This document shows, in pieces, positions 21,493 to 32,846 of a stretch of 64,000 bases of DNA. The position numbers were made by a program, and so were the translations under genes. The stretch's first letter is position 1. Each line of letters opens with the position of its first letter. Under the pieces are notes generated by a model. The model was given only the letters and a program-made list of their open reading frames with translations, made no database searches and had not been told where the DNA came from. The DNA comes from Hygrocybe punicea (Eukaryota; Basidiomycota; Agaricomycetes; Agaricales; Hygrophoraceae): the NCBI GenBank assembly GCA_963556145.1, contig OY744465.1, forward strand, positions 3,224,001 through 3,288,000, in the 5' to 3' direction.

Positions 21493-22440
21493 AAGCTGGT
21501 GGTGGTGTAAAACCAGCAGGGTGGGGTGGCCTGATGGGCGGAAACAGGTGGGTGCTGGTGGTTGTGGCGGGAGTGTGTGGGGAAGGCGTGGCTTGCAGGT
21601 TGAAAAAGTGGGGGTGGGATTTGGACACAGGGCAGTGAGGCGACGGTTCTGGGGCCCCTGATGTCTCGTTTTCAATGCGAATGAGACACGGGGGGGTTAT
21701 TCAAGTAGGGGGTGGTCAAAAACGGGTGGGGAGGGGGTGTCGTGGATGTTGAAAAAATGGGGGTGGGTGAGTTGGACATAGGCCAGTGTGGCGACGGTTC
21801 TAGGGCCCTCGACATCACATTTTCAACATGGACGAGGTGCGGGAGGTCTAGTCGAGTTGGGGGTGGTCGAAAACAGGCGGGGAAGGCGTGGTTTGCGGGT
21901 TGAAACAGTGGAGGGTGGGTTTGGACACAGGGCAGCGAGCCGACAGTTCTGGGGCCCCTGACGTCTCGCTTCCAACACAAACGAGGCGCGGAGGGTCTAT
22001 TCGAGTCGGGGGTGGTCGAAAACGGGTGGGAAGGGGGTGCAGTGGATGTTGAAAAACTGGGGGTGGGGTGGGTTGGACATCAGGGTGGTGAGGCAACGGT
22101 TCCAGGGCCCTCAACATCTCGTTTTCAACGCGAACGAGGCGTGGGGGGCGTAGACTAGCTGGGGCTGGTCAAAACCAGCATGCGGTGGCGTGTCCTGGGT
22201 ATAAAAACATTCGGGGGGTGGTACTTGGGCACTGGGCGGAAACGGGGGGGAACTGGGACCTCCCGCCATCTCGTTTTCTACGCGAACAAGGCACAGGGGG
22301 CGTATATGAGCTGGGGCTGGTCGAAAACGGCATGGGGTGACGTGTCCTGGGTGTAAAACAGTCGGGGGGTGGTGCTTGGCACATAGTGGCGATGCGAGGG
22401 ATTGGGGACCCATGGCTGCTCGATTTCAACGGGAATGACG
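21493..22440 (-). repeat. Satellite array (diverged 150-bp family), about 6 units
   Basis: Reverse copies: CTCGTTTTCAATGCGAATGAG, GGGGTGGTCGAAAACGGG, GTCGTGGATGTTGAAAAA. The internal phrase GGGCAGTGAGGCGACGGTTC differs from the main array, so this is a subfamily. It directly abuts the E5 3' end on one side and LINE sequence on the other. Confidence 0.8.
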
Positions 22441-23490
22441 CGCTGTGGGTGTTTTCCAGCCAGGCATACCTGCCAGTTTCCATATCATCGCCATACTCCC
22501 TTCACCGCTCCTGTTCCCTGTTCCTTCCTTCTTCACTGTTGAGCCCATGAAGACCTCCACAGTGTAAAGCATTCTTGGTACTGCAATAGATAAGTAAAGC
22601 CGTCTCGTGATTCTTGCTGATATTCCCCTGGATGTTTTGGATAGTCTCCTGAACTCCAATAGCCAATCCTGGCCCTTTTTGAGTGCTGCTGCTCCCTGTT
22701 CCTTCTAACGGAGCTCATGGTCAATATGTACACCCAGGAACTTGATCGATGTCTTGGGGAGTATGAGTTTTCTGGCAATGTTAAGCGGCGGCCCTGTTAT
22801 CGTGGTCCTTCTCCCTGGGTTGTCTGGGTCCACCTGTCGTCACTGCATCAGGTCAATCAGTTGGAATTTGTTGACACCAAATTCGCAGTTGTGCTCCCTC
22901 ACCCACTCCAAAATGCCACCCAGCCTTCCCATTATGGACTCAAGCTCTCCTCAAAACTCTGTCCCACCGCGAGTAAGTTCAAGTCATCGAGGTACAGGAT
23001 GCTGTGTTCCCAATTGCGTGGGATGGGGATGTCAAGCTGGTCTGAGTTGTAGAACAGGTAACATTTTGATGAGACTGGGCTGCCCTGGTCGAGTTCATTG
23101 TCTACATCAAAGGGTTCTGAAGTAAATTCATCAAAGGTCAGTGTGGTATGGCATGCAGTGAGTATTCTCTCCAGTCACTCAGTGATCTCCACTGGCATGC
23201 CACGCTTACGCATGCACCATGCGGTGGATGGCTGTGCTTAGAAAGGCCCATTTGACATCTAGAGAAAGTAGCAATACTACATTACCTTTGCACCATTTGT
23301 CCTTGATCATTTTGCTCATAAGTAGGATCGCATCGGTTGTGCTGCAGCCAGCTCTCCCTCCGATGTGGTTGTTTGGTAAGATCCTGGCCTTCTTGCTCAT
23401 GACCATGATGTCTTCATTGATGCATGAGTTCATCAGCCTTGCATACCCATCTAACAGCACTATAGGCCACCATGCTCCAGGAATCAAGTA
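22440..23490 (-). pseudogene. LINE reverse transcriptase fragment (Tad-like)
   Basis: Minus strand from 23490. It starts with PGAWWPIVLLDGYARLMNS, ILPNNHIGGRAGCSTTDA and VLLLSLDVKWAF, the usual fingers/palm sequence of fungal LINEs. The catalytic YLDD motif follows (ILYLDDLN, near 22980-23005), then the thumb-like ISARITRRLYLSIAVPRMLY. Stops and frame changes lie between these pieces, so it is dead. It ends at the satellite border at 22440. Confidence 0.8.
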
Positions 23491-23535
23491 GTCTGGCTTG
23501 CCTGGCTTCTTAGTACAATTGTCTCCATAACAGCC

Positions 23536-24144
23536 AACTACCTAAGGTCTAAGGATGTAATGCATGCATTCATGGTGCAATTCAGAGGCACATTGACAGG
23601 GAGCTTGAGAACATACCAAGTAGTGGCCAAGCACATCCCTATCTCCTTTGACCTGAATGGACAAGCAACAATCGAAAGGGTAGAGCAAGCCAGCTCCCTC
23701 TCCAGAATGGCAATATATGAGGCCAGCTGGATCAAGCTGACCCACCTCCATCAAGAGAGACAGCGATTCACTTTTCTGACAGTGGGCTTCAGCATGAGAG
23801 AGGCCGTGAATCATGCATTAGAATATGGTATCTTCATAGAGGGTAAGCAATGCAGGACAAAGAAAGCATTGATGGATCCGCAGAGATGTATGAAATACCA
23901 GAAATTTGGCCACATTACAAGGGAGTGCAAGTCCATCCACAATGTATGCACATGCTGTGCAGGGCTCCACCACGTAGCAGACCAGTTATGTGGCACAGGG
24001 GAAATGAAATGTGCCAACTGTCAAGAATGCAGGCATGGTGCTGCTGATCAGCAATGCCAAGTCTTCAGGGAATATCCCCAATGGGCACACAATGAAGACC
24101 CCGACACCAAGTACAGACTTTTCCCCACCAAGCACATGGGGTAG
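23536..24144 (+). pseudogene. LINE ORF1 fragment with zinc knuckles
   Basis: Plus strand, about 195 codons. It has an RNA-binding-like region (RFTFLTVGFSMREAVNHAL) and then a CCHC-type series: CMKYQKFGHITREC (second Cys replaced by Tyr), CTCCAGLHHVADQLC and CANCQECRHGAADQQC. The frame ends at 24142-24144. The fragment points away from the RT fragment on the other strand, so this is a second, separately oriented piece. Confidence 0.65.
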
Positions 24145-24589
24145 AATGGACATGGATTCTGCCCAGAACAATTTCTACACAACATGGAGAAATGATGTGC
24201 CCATGAACAACACCCCACATCTGGACAAATGGCATGAACAGAGCAGAGGAGCACAGGATGACCAGAGACCTTGCAGCAAAGACCACCCAGGAGCCAGACA
24301 GCAACAGATGGCACCAGCACCAGTCATGGACCAATGCAACCAGAGGATGAGTCTATACACCTACTGGACAGATAGACCAGCACCACCTACATCTGCAGGA
24401 TGGTGGGCTGACGAACTGCTGGAAGGCCCCACCCACATCATGACACAGAAATCTACCCACACAGACACAACAACTGCAGCACCATGAACAATGACACCAC
24501 ACCCATCCCAACAACAACATCACCACCAACAACAACATCACCACCAACAACAACACCCTATCCACTCACACTCAACAGAGGAGCTTTAC

Positions 24590-25320
24590 GCATGACCTCC
24601 ACCTCCAATCCACCAAAACCACTGACCTTATAGCAACAGAACATCAACAAATCACTTGTAGCCCGGCACAACATGCTAGACTCAATTAAAACTAACTACA
24701 ATTTTATTCACATTCAGGAACCATACTTCAATTTCAAGGGGCTCTCAAGAGCCAATGCTTACTACACAGTGATATATCTCCTTATGACACCATGACATGC
24801 ATGTAACTCGCCACACCTGATCAATAATGCTGGTCAACAGATGACTCCGATCTGACTCATGGTCCCCGATACTGATTGATTCACCTGATATCACAGTGGT
24901 GGAGATAAAAGGTGATTTTGGGATCATCAGGATAGTCAACATATACAATGACTGTAACAACAACAACATATCAATGCTGCAATGATACCTCAGCAGTGTA
25001 ACAGCTCGAGCCCCAGTCCAGACCCCAGTTCATTACATCCTGGCAGGAGATTTCAACTGTCACCACCCACTCTGGGATGAAGAATGTAACAACCATCTCT
25101 TCACTAATGCTAACCTTGAAGTAGCAGGACGTCTGTTAGATCTCCTGGCCAGATACGACATGAGAATAGCATTACCAGAAGGCACACCAATGTGGCAGTC
25201 CATGTCAACAGGCAACATGACCCAAGTCGACAATGTGTTCTGTTCCAGTTCCATAATTGATCACGTAGCACTATACGACACAAAACCAGGTGGTAGAGCA
25301 GCAAGATATATGCTATCCTC
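24590..25320 (+). pseudogene. LINE apurinic-type endonuclease fragment
   Basis: Scattered frames on the plus strand downstream of ORF1: LVARHNMLDSI, FIHIQEPYF near 24710 and LAGDFNCHHPLWDEEC near 25045. The QEPYF and GDFN motifs are catalytic signatures of LINE endonuclease domains. Several frame changes are present. The piece ends near 25320 before any RT motif. 25321-25865 holds nothing recognisable. Confidence 0.65.
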
Positions 25321-25865
25321 TGTGTAGTTACCTTCTCTCCTTGTGTGATGTACACATCTTGTATCAGGGCCACCCTGGCATCTTTCATGTTGAGCACATC
25401 TATCAGGACGCCCATGGCATTGGCCTAGTCATGTGGTTTTTGTCTAGATTACTTCCTGGAGTTTGATTTTTTGAAGTCATAGCTTTATAATGTATCTTAG
25501 AAGTCTATCAGGCTAGGACTAAGCTATCGTATTGTTGGTTCTATTGTATAAGAGAGGTGTAGAGCTGCTACTCAGGTTGCCTTTGTCGGGGTCCTGGTCA
25601 GGGTGCCATGTGGTGTGTTGCCAAGAGAGTCCAGTTTTGAGCTTGATAGCACCAGATGGAGAAATAGGCTAATCTATTAATTTGCACTTTGATGGTATAA
25701 TAAATTTAATAAACTAAATCCAGGTTGCCAAGTACAAATCATGTATTATAGTTTATTTGTTTAATCACATGGATTCCTTTTTGGGTGACATTGGGCCAAT
25801 TTGAACTCAGCTCGGCTAGCTCTGTTGAAGAGCTTGCTCCAGAGAATGAAGAGCAGTCACTAGCC

Positions 25866-25957
25866 TAGTGTGGGGGGTGTAGAGTGGCTGGGGGTAGTTG
25901 AAAATGGGATGGGAAGGGTGTCTTGGTGGATGAAAATGGGGCAGTGGTGGTGGTGTT
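25866..25957 (-). repeat. Satellite unit, left half
   Basis: GGCTGGGGGTAGTTGAAAAT and GTCTTGGTGGATGAAAATGG of the 150-bp family. The unit is split by the 6.6-kb element and continues at 32550. Confidence 0.75.
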
Positions 25958-26088
25958 TAGTGAATAGCACGGATATGGCAACCCGCATGGGTCATGGGTA
26001 AGGGTAGCTGCGGGTACAGGTACAGGTACGATTCTCCTACCCATGAGCTTTATTTAAGCCTGGGATCATCCAAAATGGTCAAGTATTG

Positions 26089-26140
26089 GGTGAGTTATGA
26101 TCAAAACAATCATTCTTCATTGTTTTGATCATAACTCACC
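26089..26140. repeat. Perfect 22-bp hairpin with 8-nt loop
   Basis: Arms 26089-26110 and 26119-26140 are exact inverse copies (GGTGAGTTATGATC...GATCATAACTCACC), loop CATTCTTC. The matching place in the other inverted end of the element (around 32400-32430) lacks it. Confidence 0.9.
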
Positions 26141-26214
26141 AGGGCATTCAGCAAGATATTACCAACTGAGATGGGATGCCTGAAAATGAGATCACCTAAC
26201 TGACTTGGGGATAG

Positions 26215-26505
26215 CTGAATCAGGCTGAGATATATCCTGGCCCAACTGACCTGGTCTAGGCTGATGCTATCAGGATATATCCTGGCCCAACTGACATGGT
26301 CTAGGCTGATTATCTCAGGATATTATATCCTGGCCCAACTGATATGGTCTAGGCTGACTTCCCAGGATATATCCTGGCCAACTGACATGGTCCAGGCTGA
26401 TTTCCCAGGATATATCCTGGCCCAACGGACATGGTCTAGGCTGATTTTCCAGGATATATCCTGGCTCAACAGACATGGTCTAGGCTAATGTTGTCAGCAT
26501 ACCTC
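26215..26505. repeat. 43-bp tandem repeat in left inverted end, about 6 copies
   Basis: Unit built on CAGGATATATCCTGGCCCAA and CTGACATGGTCTAGGCTGA. The core CAGGATATATCCTG is itself a palindrome. The single open frame (26264-26488) is a repeat artefact. Confidence 0.9.
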
Positions 26506-27581
26506 CTGCACCCACTATTGTCTGAGCTGATGCTAACCTCCACATATGCAAAATTTCTGGTGAAGATCATCTTTGGTTTATGTAATTAATTCACTATTTA
26601 TTTTCTGCTATTTACAGATTCATATTCATAGAAAAAGATAATATCACTGGGTTCTTCACAAAGTATCATATACTTCAACATACAATTTATCATTACATTC
26701 AAAGAATGATAGAACTCCTATTTTTACTCATCACTTGTAGAGAAATCATTGCTGTTTGCAGTTATTTTGGCACATGTAATATAATCACATTTATGATGTT
26801 TTCAACTCCCTCAGGTTTGGGCAGGATCAGGTGATTAGATAGGCAAATTGCAGTACATTCTGATTCCTAGATGCTAGTAATACACATGAAATAATTTGTG
26901 TGATATATACTCAGTTTGGCTTATAAATGACTAAATTCAACATGTGGATTTTTGTGCATTTGTTATTGCTCTATAAGTGAGCCAATCTAATCATCTGATT
27001 CTGCTGAAAACTGAAGGAGTTAAAATTTTGATGTTGAAAACATCAAAATATTGTGATTATTCCACATGTGCCACAATAACTGCAAATAGCAATAAATTTG
27101 TATGCCTTGTCTAGATTTCTTTTTTGATGGCCCTGCTCATCCTCTTCTTAATCCATATGCATTTCAGACTTCCTGATATTAGTGTTTTATTGACCATATC
27201 CACCAATAATCACTTACAATTTTTCAGCAGATAGAATGTTCTGAAACACTGACTTTACCTCTAGCTGAATTCCCCATTCCTTCAATCCCAGTACAAGTAG
27301 AACAATTTTAACAAGTTCTCCTTTGCACTATTCTTTTTCCAAAACAATATTAGCAGTTTGTGGTAAGAACATATTTGTTGTGGTGGCCTTGAGAATTGTC
27401 TGAATTTCCTCAGTAGCCCAGGCAATTGTTCAGTATGTGGTAGATTAGAGGGTGAGAGTGGATAAGAGAGATCAGAGAGATCAGAGAGGCTTGAATGATC
27501 TTCAGAAAGTTGAAACAGAGTTTGTGCAAGATTTGTGCAAGATTGCTAGTGTAGTAACTCAGACTTGGAGTAAACTCATAA

Positions 27582-27690
27582 GTGACATGGCTAATTCCCA
27601 CGTCAAAAATCACATGTTTAAGGTCATGTGATTGGGAATTAGCTACGTCAAAAATCACATGTTTAAGATCATGTGATTGTTCAGTTTCAA
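27582..27690. repeat. Two direct copies of a CATGTGATT hairpin
   Basis: AATCACATGTTTAAGGTCATGTGATT-type hairpin (9-bp arms) twice, about 47 bp apart, each preceded by ACGTCAAA. 26506-27581 around it is AT-rich without genes. Confidence 0.7.
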
Positions 27691-28109
27691 TTAAAAACCC
27701 CGAAACCTTCGTGTTTGGCCTCCAGTACTCTTCGACTTCCAGTCCACTCACCCTGGCAGAGAGAGCCGAATTTCTCTGCTTGATGTCAGGGCACTGAAGT
27801 CCTGGTTTGGGTGCAGCCTCTGGATAGTTGTGAGCATTCAACTCTGGCCTTGACTGTCACCAGTGGGGAGGGTGGCCTCTCCACTATTCCTTGGGCATGT
27901 GTCTGGGGTGGGTGACTGCAAAGGTCCTGTAGTCATGTAGTTTGAATTATACCAAGCAATCAAGGAGCCCTATATATTTATGCTTAAAGAGAAAGTTCTA
28001 CTATATGTACCAAGCCAGCCCACACTTCAATTCATGCTGCAGCATGTTCCACAAATGGCATTCAGTGATGTTGGCGGCATTGGTCCCACACCTAGTAAGA
28101 TGGCTACAT

Positions 28110-28163
28110 ACCTCGCAAAGCCGGCACACACATCAATTGATGCGGTGGCGTGTTTCGCAAGGT
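28110..28163. repeat. CCTCGCGA-type palindrome module in the 6.6-kb element
   Basis: ACCTCGCAAAG on the left, CATCAATTGATG in the centre, TTCGCAAGGT on the right. It is followed at once by a GGCC-rich minisatellite. Same design as the modules in the M1, M2 and M3 elements. Confidence 0.75.
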
Positions 28164-28164
28164 G

Positions 28165-28800
28165 TTGGTGCCCTACTGGTGGGACCGTTCTCGTTGTTGG
28201 GGCCGTGAGGCCCATCGCCATCATCGTTGGGCCGTGTTGGGCATCAGTGGGGCCACTGTTGTTGTTGGGCATTGGCTGGAGGCCCTTTAGGGCATTGGTG
28301 GGGCCGTCACCGTTGTCGTTGGGTGTTGGTGGGGCCATCATCGTCGTTGGGTGTTGGTAGGGCCATCGTCGCCGTTGGGTGTTGGCTGGGGCCCCTTAGG
28401 GCATTGGTGGGGCCATTGCTGTTGTTGGCGGCCCTGCTGGGCACTGGTGAGGCCACCGTCATCATTGATGGCCCTTTGGGGGGCCATCGCCATCATCGTT
28501 GGGCGTTGGCGGCCCTGTTGGGTGTGGCTCAGGCGTTGTTGGGGCCGCCGTCATTGTTGGGGGCCCTTTTGGGCGTTGGTGGGGCCGTCATCGTCGTCAT
28601 TTGGCATTGGCGGCCCTGTTGGGTGTGACTTGGGCGTTGTTGGGGCCGCCAATGTCGTTGGCAGCCCTTTAGGGCGTTGGTGAGGCTGTTGATGTCGTTG
28701 TTGGGCGTTGGGTGTTGGTGGGGTCGTGATCATCGTGGTCATCGTGGTTGGATGTGGTGGGGCCATTGTTGTTGGCTGGGCATTGGGCGTCGTGCACCAG
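28165..28800. repeat. GTTGGGGCC minisatellite
   Basis: Imperfect units of about 27-36 bp with GGTGGGGCCATCATCGTCGTTGGG-like content. Open in several frames on both strands; frames are not credible genes. Confidence 0.85.
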
Positions 28801-28924
28801 GACCGAGTGGACCTGTGTGAGTAGTCAGTAATGTAGAATCTGAGACCAAACACTCATGGAGGTGTCACGAAAGTGACTTGCAGGGTGTTGCGTTGTAGTG
28901 TTGTCATAGCCATTTTCAACGCGG

Positions 28925-29640
28925 ATTTTGAAGAGTTTAGGCAATTGAGGACTTTCAAAATTTTCAGATATGAAGATATATATATATTTCAAGAACTACA
29001 GAAGGGAAATGGGTGATTATATGGGCATTCATTATCCACTTTACAAGGGCTATCTTTCTGTACTGCAATATACAAAGAATATATTGTGTTTGTGAAGTTA
29101 TAGACCAAATAAAATGAATCTACTACTCAGACTTGTATCAGGTATAACTCACTGAATATGGCTCCAATTCACAAGGTCTAAGAGAGTGAAATGTTTTATT
29201 TATCAAGGAGAATAAGCTTATTTACCGTGATTTTTTAATGCTACTTTTTCTTGGAGTAGAAATCCATGATTTGTTTGAAATTGAGAAAGGTTACTGTTAT
29301 TCCAGCAAAATCAAGATGTAGCCAAAATCACAGTACATGAGCTTATTCTCCTTGATAAATAGAACATTTCACTCTCTTAGACCTTGTGAATTGGAGCCAT
29401 ATTCAGTGAGCTATACCTGATACAAGTCTGAGTAGTAGATTCATTTTATTTGGTCTATAACTTGGCAAACACAATATATCTTTTGTATGTTGCAGCACAG
29501 ATGAATAGTTCTTGTAAAGTAGATAATATTTGCCTATATAATCACCCATTTCATGTTGGTAGTTCTTGAAATACATATCTGAGATTTTTCTAAGCCTAAA
29601 CTGTTCAAAATCTGCAAGAAGTCTCAAGAATTTTGAAAAC
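28925..29640. repeat. Large palindrome, arms about 310 nt
   Basis: 28925-29238 and 29330-29640 are inverse copies with scattered differences (for example GAATCTACTACTCAGACTTG on the left is matched on the right). Centre near 29280, spacer about 90 nt. No gene. Confidence 0.85.
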
Positions 29641-29699
29641 AGCTATAAGTACAAGAAAAATAGGAAATAAAATGGTAAAACTTACAGGAATCTGGACCT

Positions 29700-31680
29700 C
29701 TTGGTTTTGTGTTATGGTGGAGGCAAGTTATTAATAGGTTGGCAGAGCGAGTTGAATGAGAAAGTGTTTATTGTTTTGGAGTTGAGACTGCCTATGACAT
29801 TGCAAAAGTTCTTGAACTTCATTCTGTCTACTACTACTATGCCAATCATCACTACTGCCAGCAAAAAGGCTGGTGGGCCCCAACTTGCAAAAGATTTGGA
29901 TCTTGATATGGACATTTAAATCCATGGATGCAGCTGTACCCAGATAGTGACTCTGCAGCCCTTCCCACTAGAGGTTAGGAAAGATGAGGGGCCATCTAGT
30001 ATTGTAGGCCCTCATTATCATTGCTTCCCTATGCTAATGAAAAATCCTTCACTAGTGTGTTGCTCTTGTTGGAATGGTGGTGAAGTCATTTGCTGTGCTT
30101 ATGGCCTTGGGGCCAGGATTTCTTTTGAAGGATACCTTTTTTATCCGCCCCAAATGCCATGGAAAATATGACTGGCAAATGAAGAACAAAATACCAACAT
30201 CATACACAGTAAGTAAAAAAATATTAAGCATTTATCCTTCAACTGACTGCTTTTGAGGGGATTGTTATGTTTTTCTCTGTACTCTGTCAACTGTATTCAG
30301 GGAGCTGGACAGATTTATAGGGAGATTCTGAAAACACTCTGGGCAAATTTGAACAAATTGGTGAGTTCAACAAGTACAATATCCCATGCTCATCATCAGG
30401 AGGTTCTAGATAATTATATGAATGATTCCAATTGAAAGAAACTAATCAAGTCAGGTATGATTTTAATAAGCTCAATCTATTACTAAAAAATGGAACAAAG
30501 CTGTACTTGAAGGAGAGGAGATGAAGTTTGCCTTGGATGAGTTGACTGACAGACTTAGTGATGAGTGGATTGCAGAATAGACGCAGTTGGAAAAACTGGC
30601 CATGAATGAACATGGGGACATGTTAAAAGTATATGATGTTGCTGAAACTCATGGTAAACTTCAGTAATGTTGCTGCAATTCATTATGTTGATTTATCAAT
30701 CTAGCATACAGTCTTGGCAGGTGTGCAGGTGGAATAGAAAACAAGTCTGGTGATCAGGTGAGGTATTCTAATATTTTGTCAATACAATTTAATTTAGAGG
30801 GGGAACAGGACATATTTATTGAATTACTGAAGCTTAAGTCATTTCTCACTCATTCTAACATAGAATCACTCTTTGTCAGCACATATGAACTCGGTGCAGA
30901 CCATCATTGGCTAATAATAAAAGAACCTTCTCAAGAAATAACAGAGACTCCAAGCTCATATTATCAGCTTTGAAAAAAAGCTATCTGCTGTCACTATCCT
31001 GAACAAAATAGAGAGGGCAGATCTCATGAAGATGGATATGTCTGAGGGTGAAGATGAAGAAAAGGATCTTTCAGATGATGATGAAGTCAAATACAGCTGA
31101 AAAGGTTATACTTCTTCCATCAAATCTTACTGCAGAGTGTCAACATTGGTGTGGACTGGATTACTTGAGCAAGCAGGAGGCTCAGTTGTGAATTGAACAA
31201 ATGAATGATGCATTGGAGCAGTTGAAGGTGGCTTTGGGTAGAAAATCTCTCATTATGTGTAAAAAGATCTGGATTACTTTCATAAATCAAAAAGCACTAA
31301 ACAATCCACAAGGGTGTGAAGTCAGATTCACATACTGAATGGCAAAATTTCAACAATTGTTGCCAGCTACAATCATGCTCATGAAGCAAGGCAGTGACTG
31401 GGCTACACTAACTCAACATCCTATTACTAAAAGTGACCTTCAGATGCCTGCAGATATTACTGAGGCAAACAAAATTGGGAAAAAATCTTATAAGCTGCTA
31501 TGGTTCTGGAGAATTGGAGATCAGGATGGTGATGAATCAAGTGAATACATGAAAGGCTGTGGATGCATATCTGGTTGTTCAACTCAGTTGATAATAATAG
31601 TGTCTCTAGTTTACAGGTCAATTGGTTATGAAGCAGTGCAAGATTTCATGAAGAGGTTATTCAACTTCACTATGAAGTGA
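29700..31680 (+). pseudogene. KDZ-like transposase remnants
   Basis: Broken plus-strand frames. The clearest run, 31140-31560, reads LDYLSKQEAQ, MNDALEQLKVALG, ALNNPQG and later WFWRIGDQDGD. This resembles the C-terminal part of KDZ transposases, where a short leucine-rich 'ANDALEQLRLALG' region is followed by a long helix and a W-x-W motif. Stops interrupt it often. Earlier frames at 29701-30435 and 30758-30973 were not identified. Assignment rests on pattern memory of the family, without alignment. Confidence 0.45.
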
Positions 31681-31959
31681 AATGGAAAATTAATTACTTT
31701 AAATTCCACAAAGAGAAGTGAGAAAATTGGGCAATAGAGGAAGAAATGGATGGTGAGGAGTCACTACACAACCAGGGATTGAGAAGCTATGCTCCCAAGC
31801 AGACCCAGACCTGGGACAGGTTAGAGCTAAGAGCGCATGACCTATTTCATTCAATATTGGGGGATGATCTGTAGTAGGAAACAAGATGTATTATTGGTCT
31901 TAACTTGACACTCAGGTTGGAATGTACAACCAGTCTGAATTGTAATTGTTGAGCCAGAT

Positions 31960-32330
31960 ATATCCTGATAGCACTGGGCTAAACCATTCCAGCTGAGGTG
32001 GGATATATTCCGATGCAATAAGCCTGGACCAGCCCATTTAGCCCAGGATATATCCCAAGAATATCAGCCTGAACCATCCCAGTTGTCCCAGGATATATCC
32101 TGATAGCATCAGCCTAGACCATCCCAGTTGGACCAGAATAAATCCCAGAAAATCAGCCTAAACCATGTCAGTTGGGCCAGGATATATCCTGATAGCATCA
32201 GCCTAGACCATCCCAGTTGGGCCAGAATATATCCTGAGAAAATCAGCCTGAACCATGTCAGTTGGGCCAGGATATATCCTGGGAAATCAGCCTAGACCAT
32301 GTCAGTTGGCCTAAGATATATCTCAGCCTA
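31960..32330. repeat. 43-bp tandem repeat in right inverted end
   Basis: Inverse of 26215-26505: CCAGGATATATCCTG with CAGCCTAGACCATGTCAGTT. About 8 copies, two more than the left end. Confidence 0.9.
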
Positions 32331-32549
32331 ATTCAGCTATCCCCAAGTGAGTTGGGCAATCTCATTTTCTGGCATCCCAAGTGAGTTGGTAATATCTTGC
32401 TGAATCTGGTGAACTCACTCAATACTTGACTGTTTTAGACGATCTGGGCTCAAAATGATGGGTAACCCGCCGGATCATGGGTAGGGGTAGCTGCGGGTAC
32501 GGGTACAGGTACAGCGCCAATACCCATGGGTTACCCGTGCCATTCACTA

Positions 32550-32705
32550 GTGGTGTTGCACAGAGAGCCAGAACATAAGGGCCTCAGACATTCAGGTGCT
32601 CATTTTCAATGTGAACAAGGAGCAGGGGGTAGAGACTGGCCAGTGATCATCAAAAACAGAGTGAGATGGGGTGTCCTGGTGGATGAAGAAAATGGGGTGG
32701 GATTG
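32550..32705 (-). repeat. Satellite unit, right half
   Basis: Continues the unit cut at 25957: ACAGAGAGCCAGAACATAAG, CATTTTCAATGTGAAC, GGGGTGTCCTGGTGGATGAA. Confidence 0.75.
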
Positions 32706-32846
32706 CTTCACAATGGACTAGCATTTTTATTTCCCACAGTTACAAAAGATTTCACACAGCTTATAAAAATAAGTTCTAATGGCTTGTAAAATCAGCATTA
32801 GTGACAATTTGTCGTTGGTGGAAAGTGACCCCATACAATGATCCCC

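Larger units (their letters stand above)
25958..32549. mobile_element. 6.6-kb element with long inverted ends and KDZ-like remnants
   Basis: Ends TAGTGAATAGCACGG and CCGTGCCATTCACTA, flanked by the 8-bp duplication GTGGTGTT (25950-25957, 32550-32557). The inverted ends extend about 550 nt and contain GGGTAC-type motifs and 43-bp tandem repeats. An 8-bp duplication suits hAT and KDZ elements; remnants at 29700-31680 favour KDZ. The interior also holds a palindrome module with minisatellite (28110-28800) and a 720-nt palindrome (28925-29640). Empty-site reconstruction rejoins a satellite unit. Confidence 0.75.

Noticed and set aside
25060..25415. Minus-strand frames over the LINE endonuclease
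   Set aside because: Shadows of the plus-strand QEPYF/GDFN-bearing frames.
26264..26488. Repetitive 74-codon frame
   Set aside because: Follows the 43-bp tandem repeat in the element end; no independent evidence of coding.
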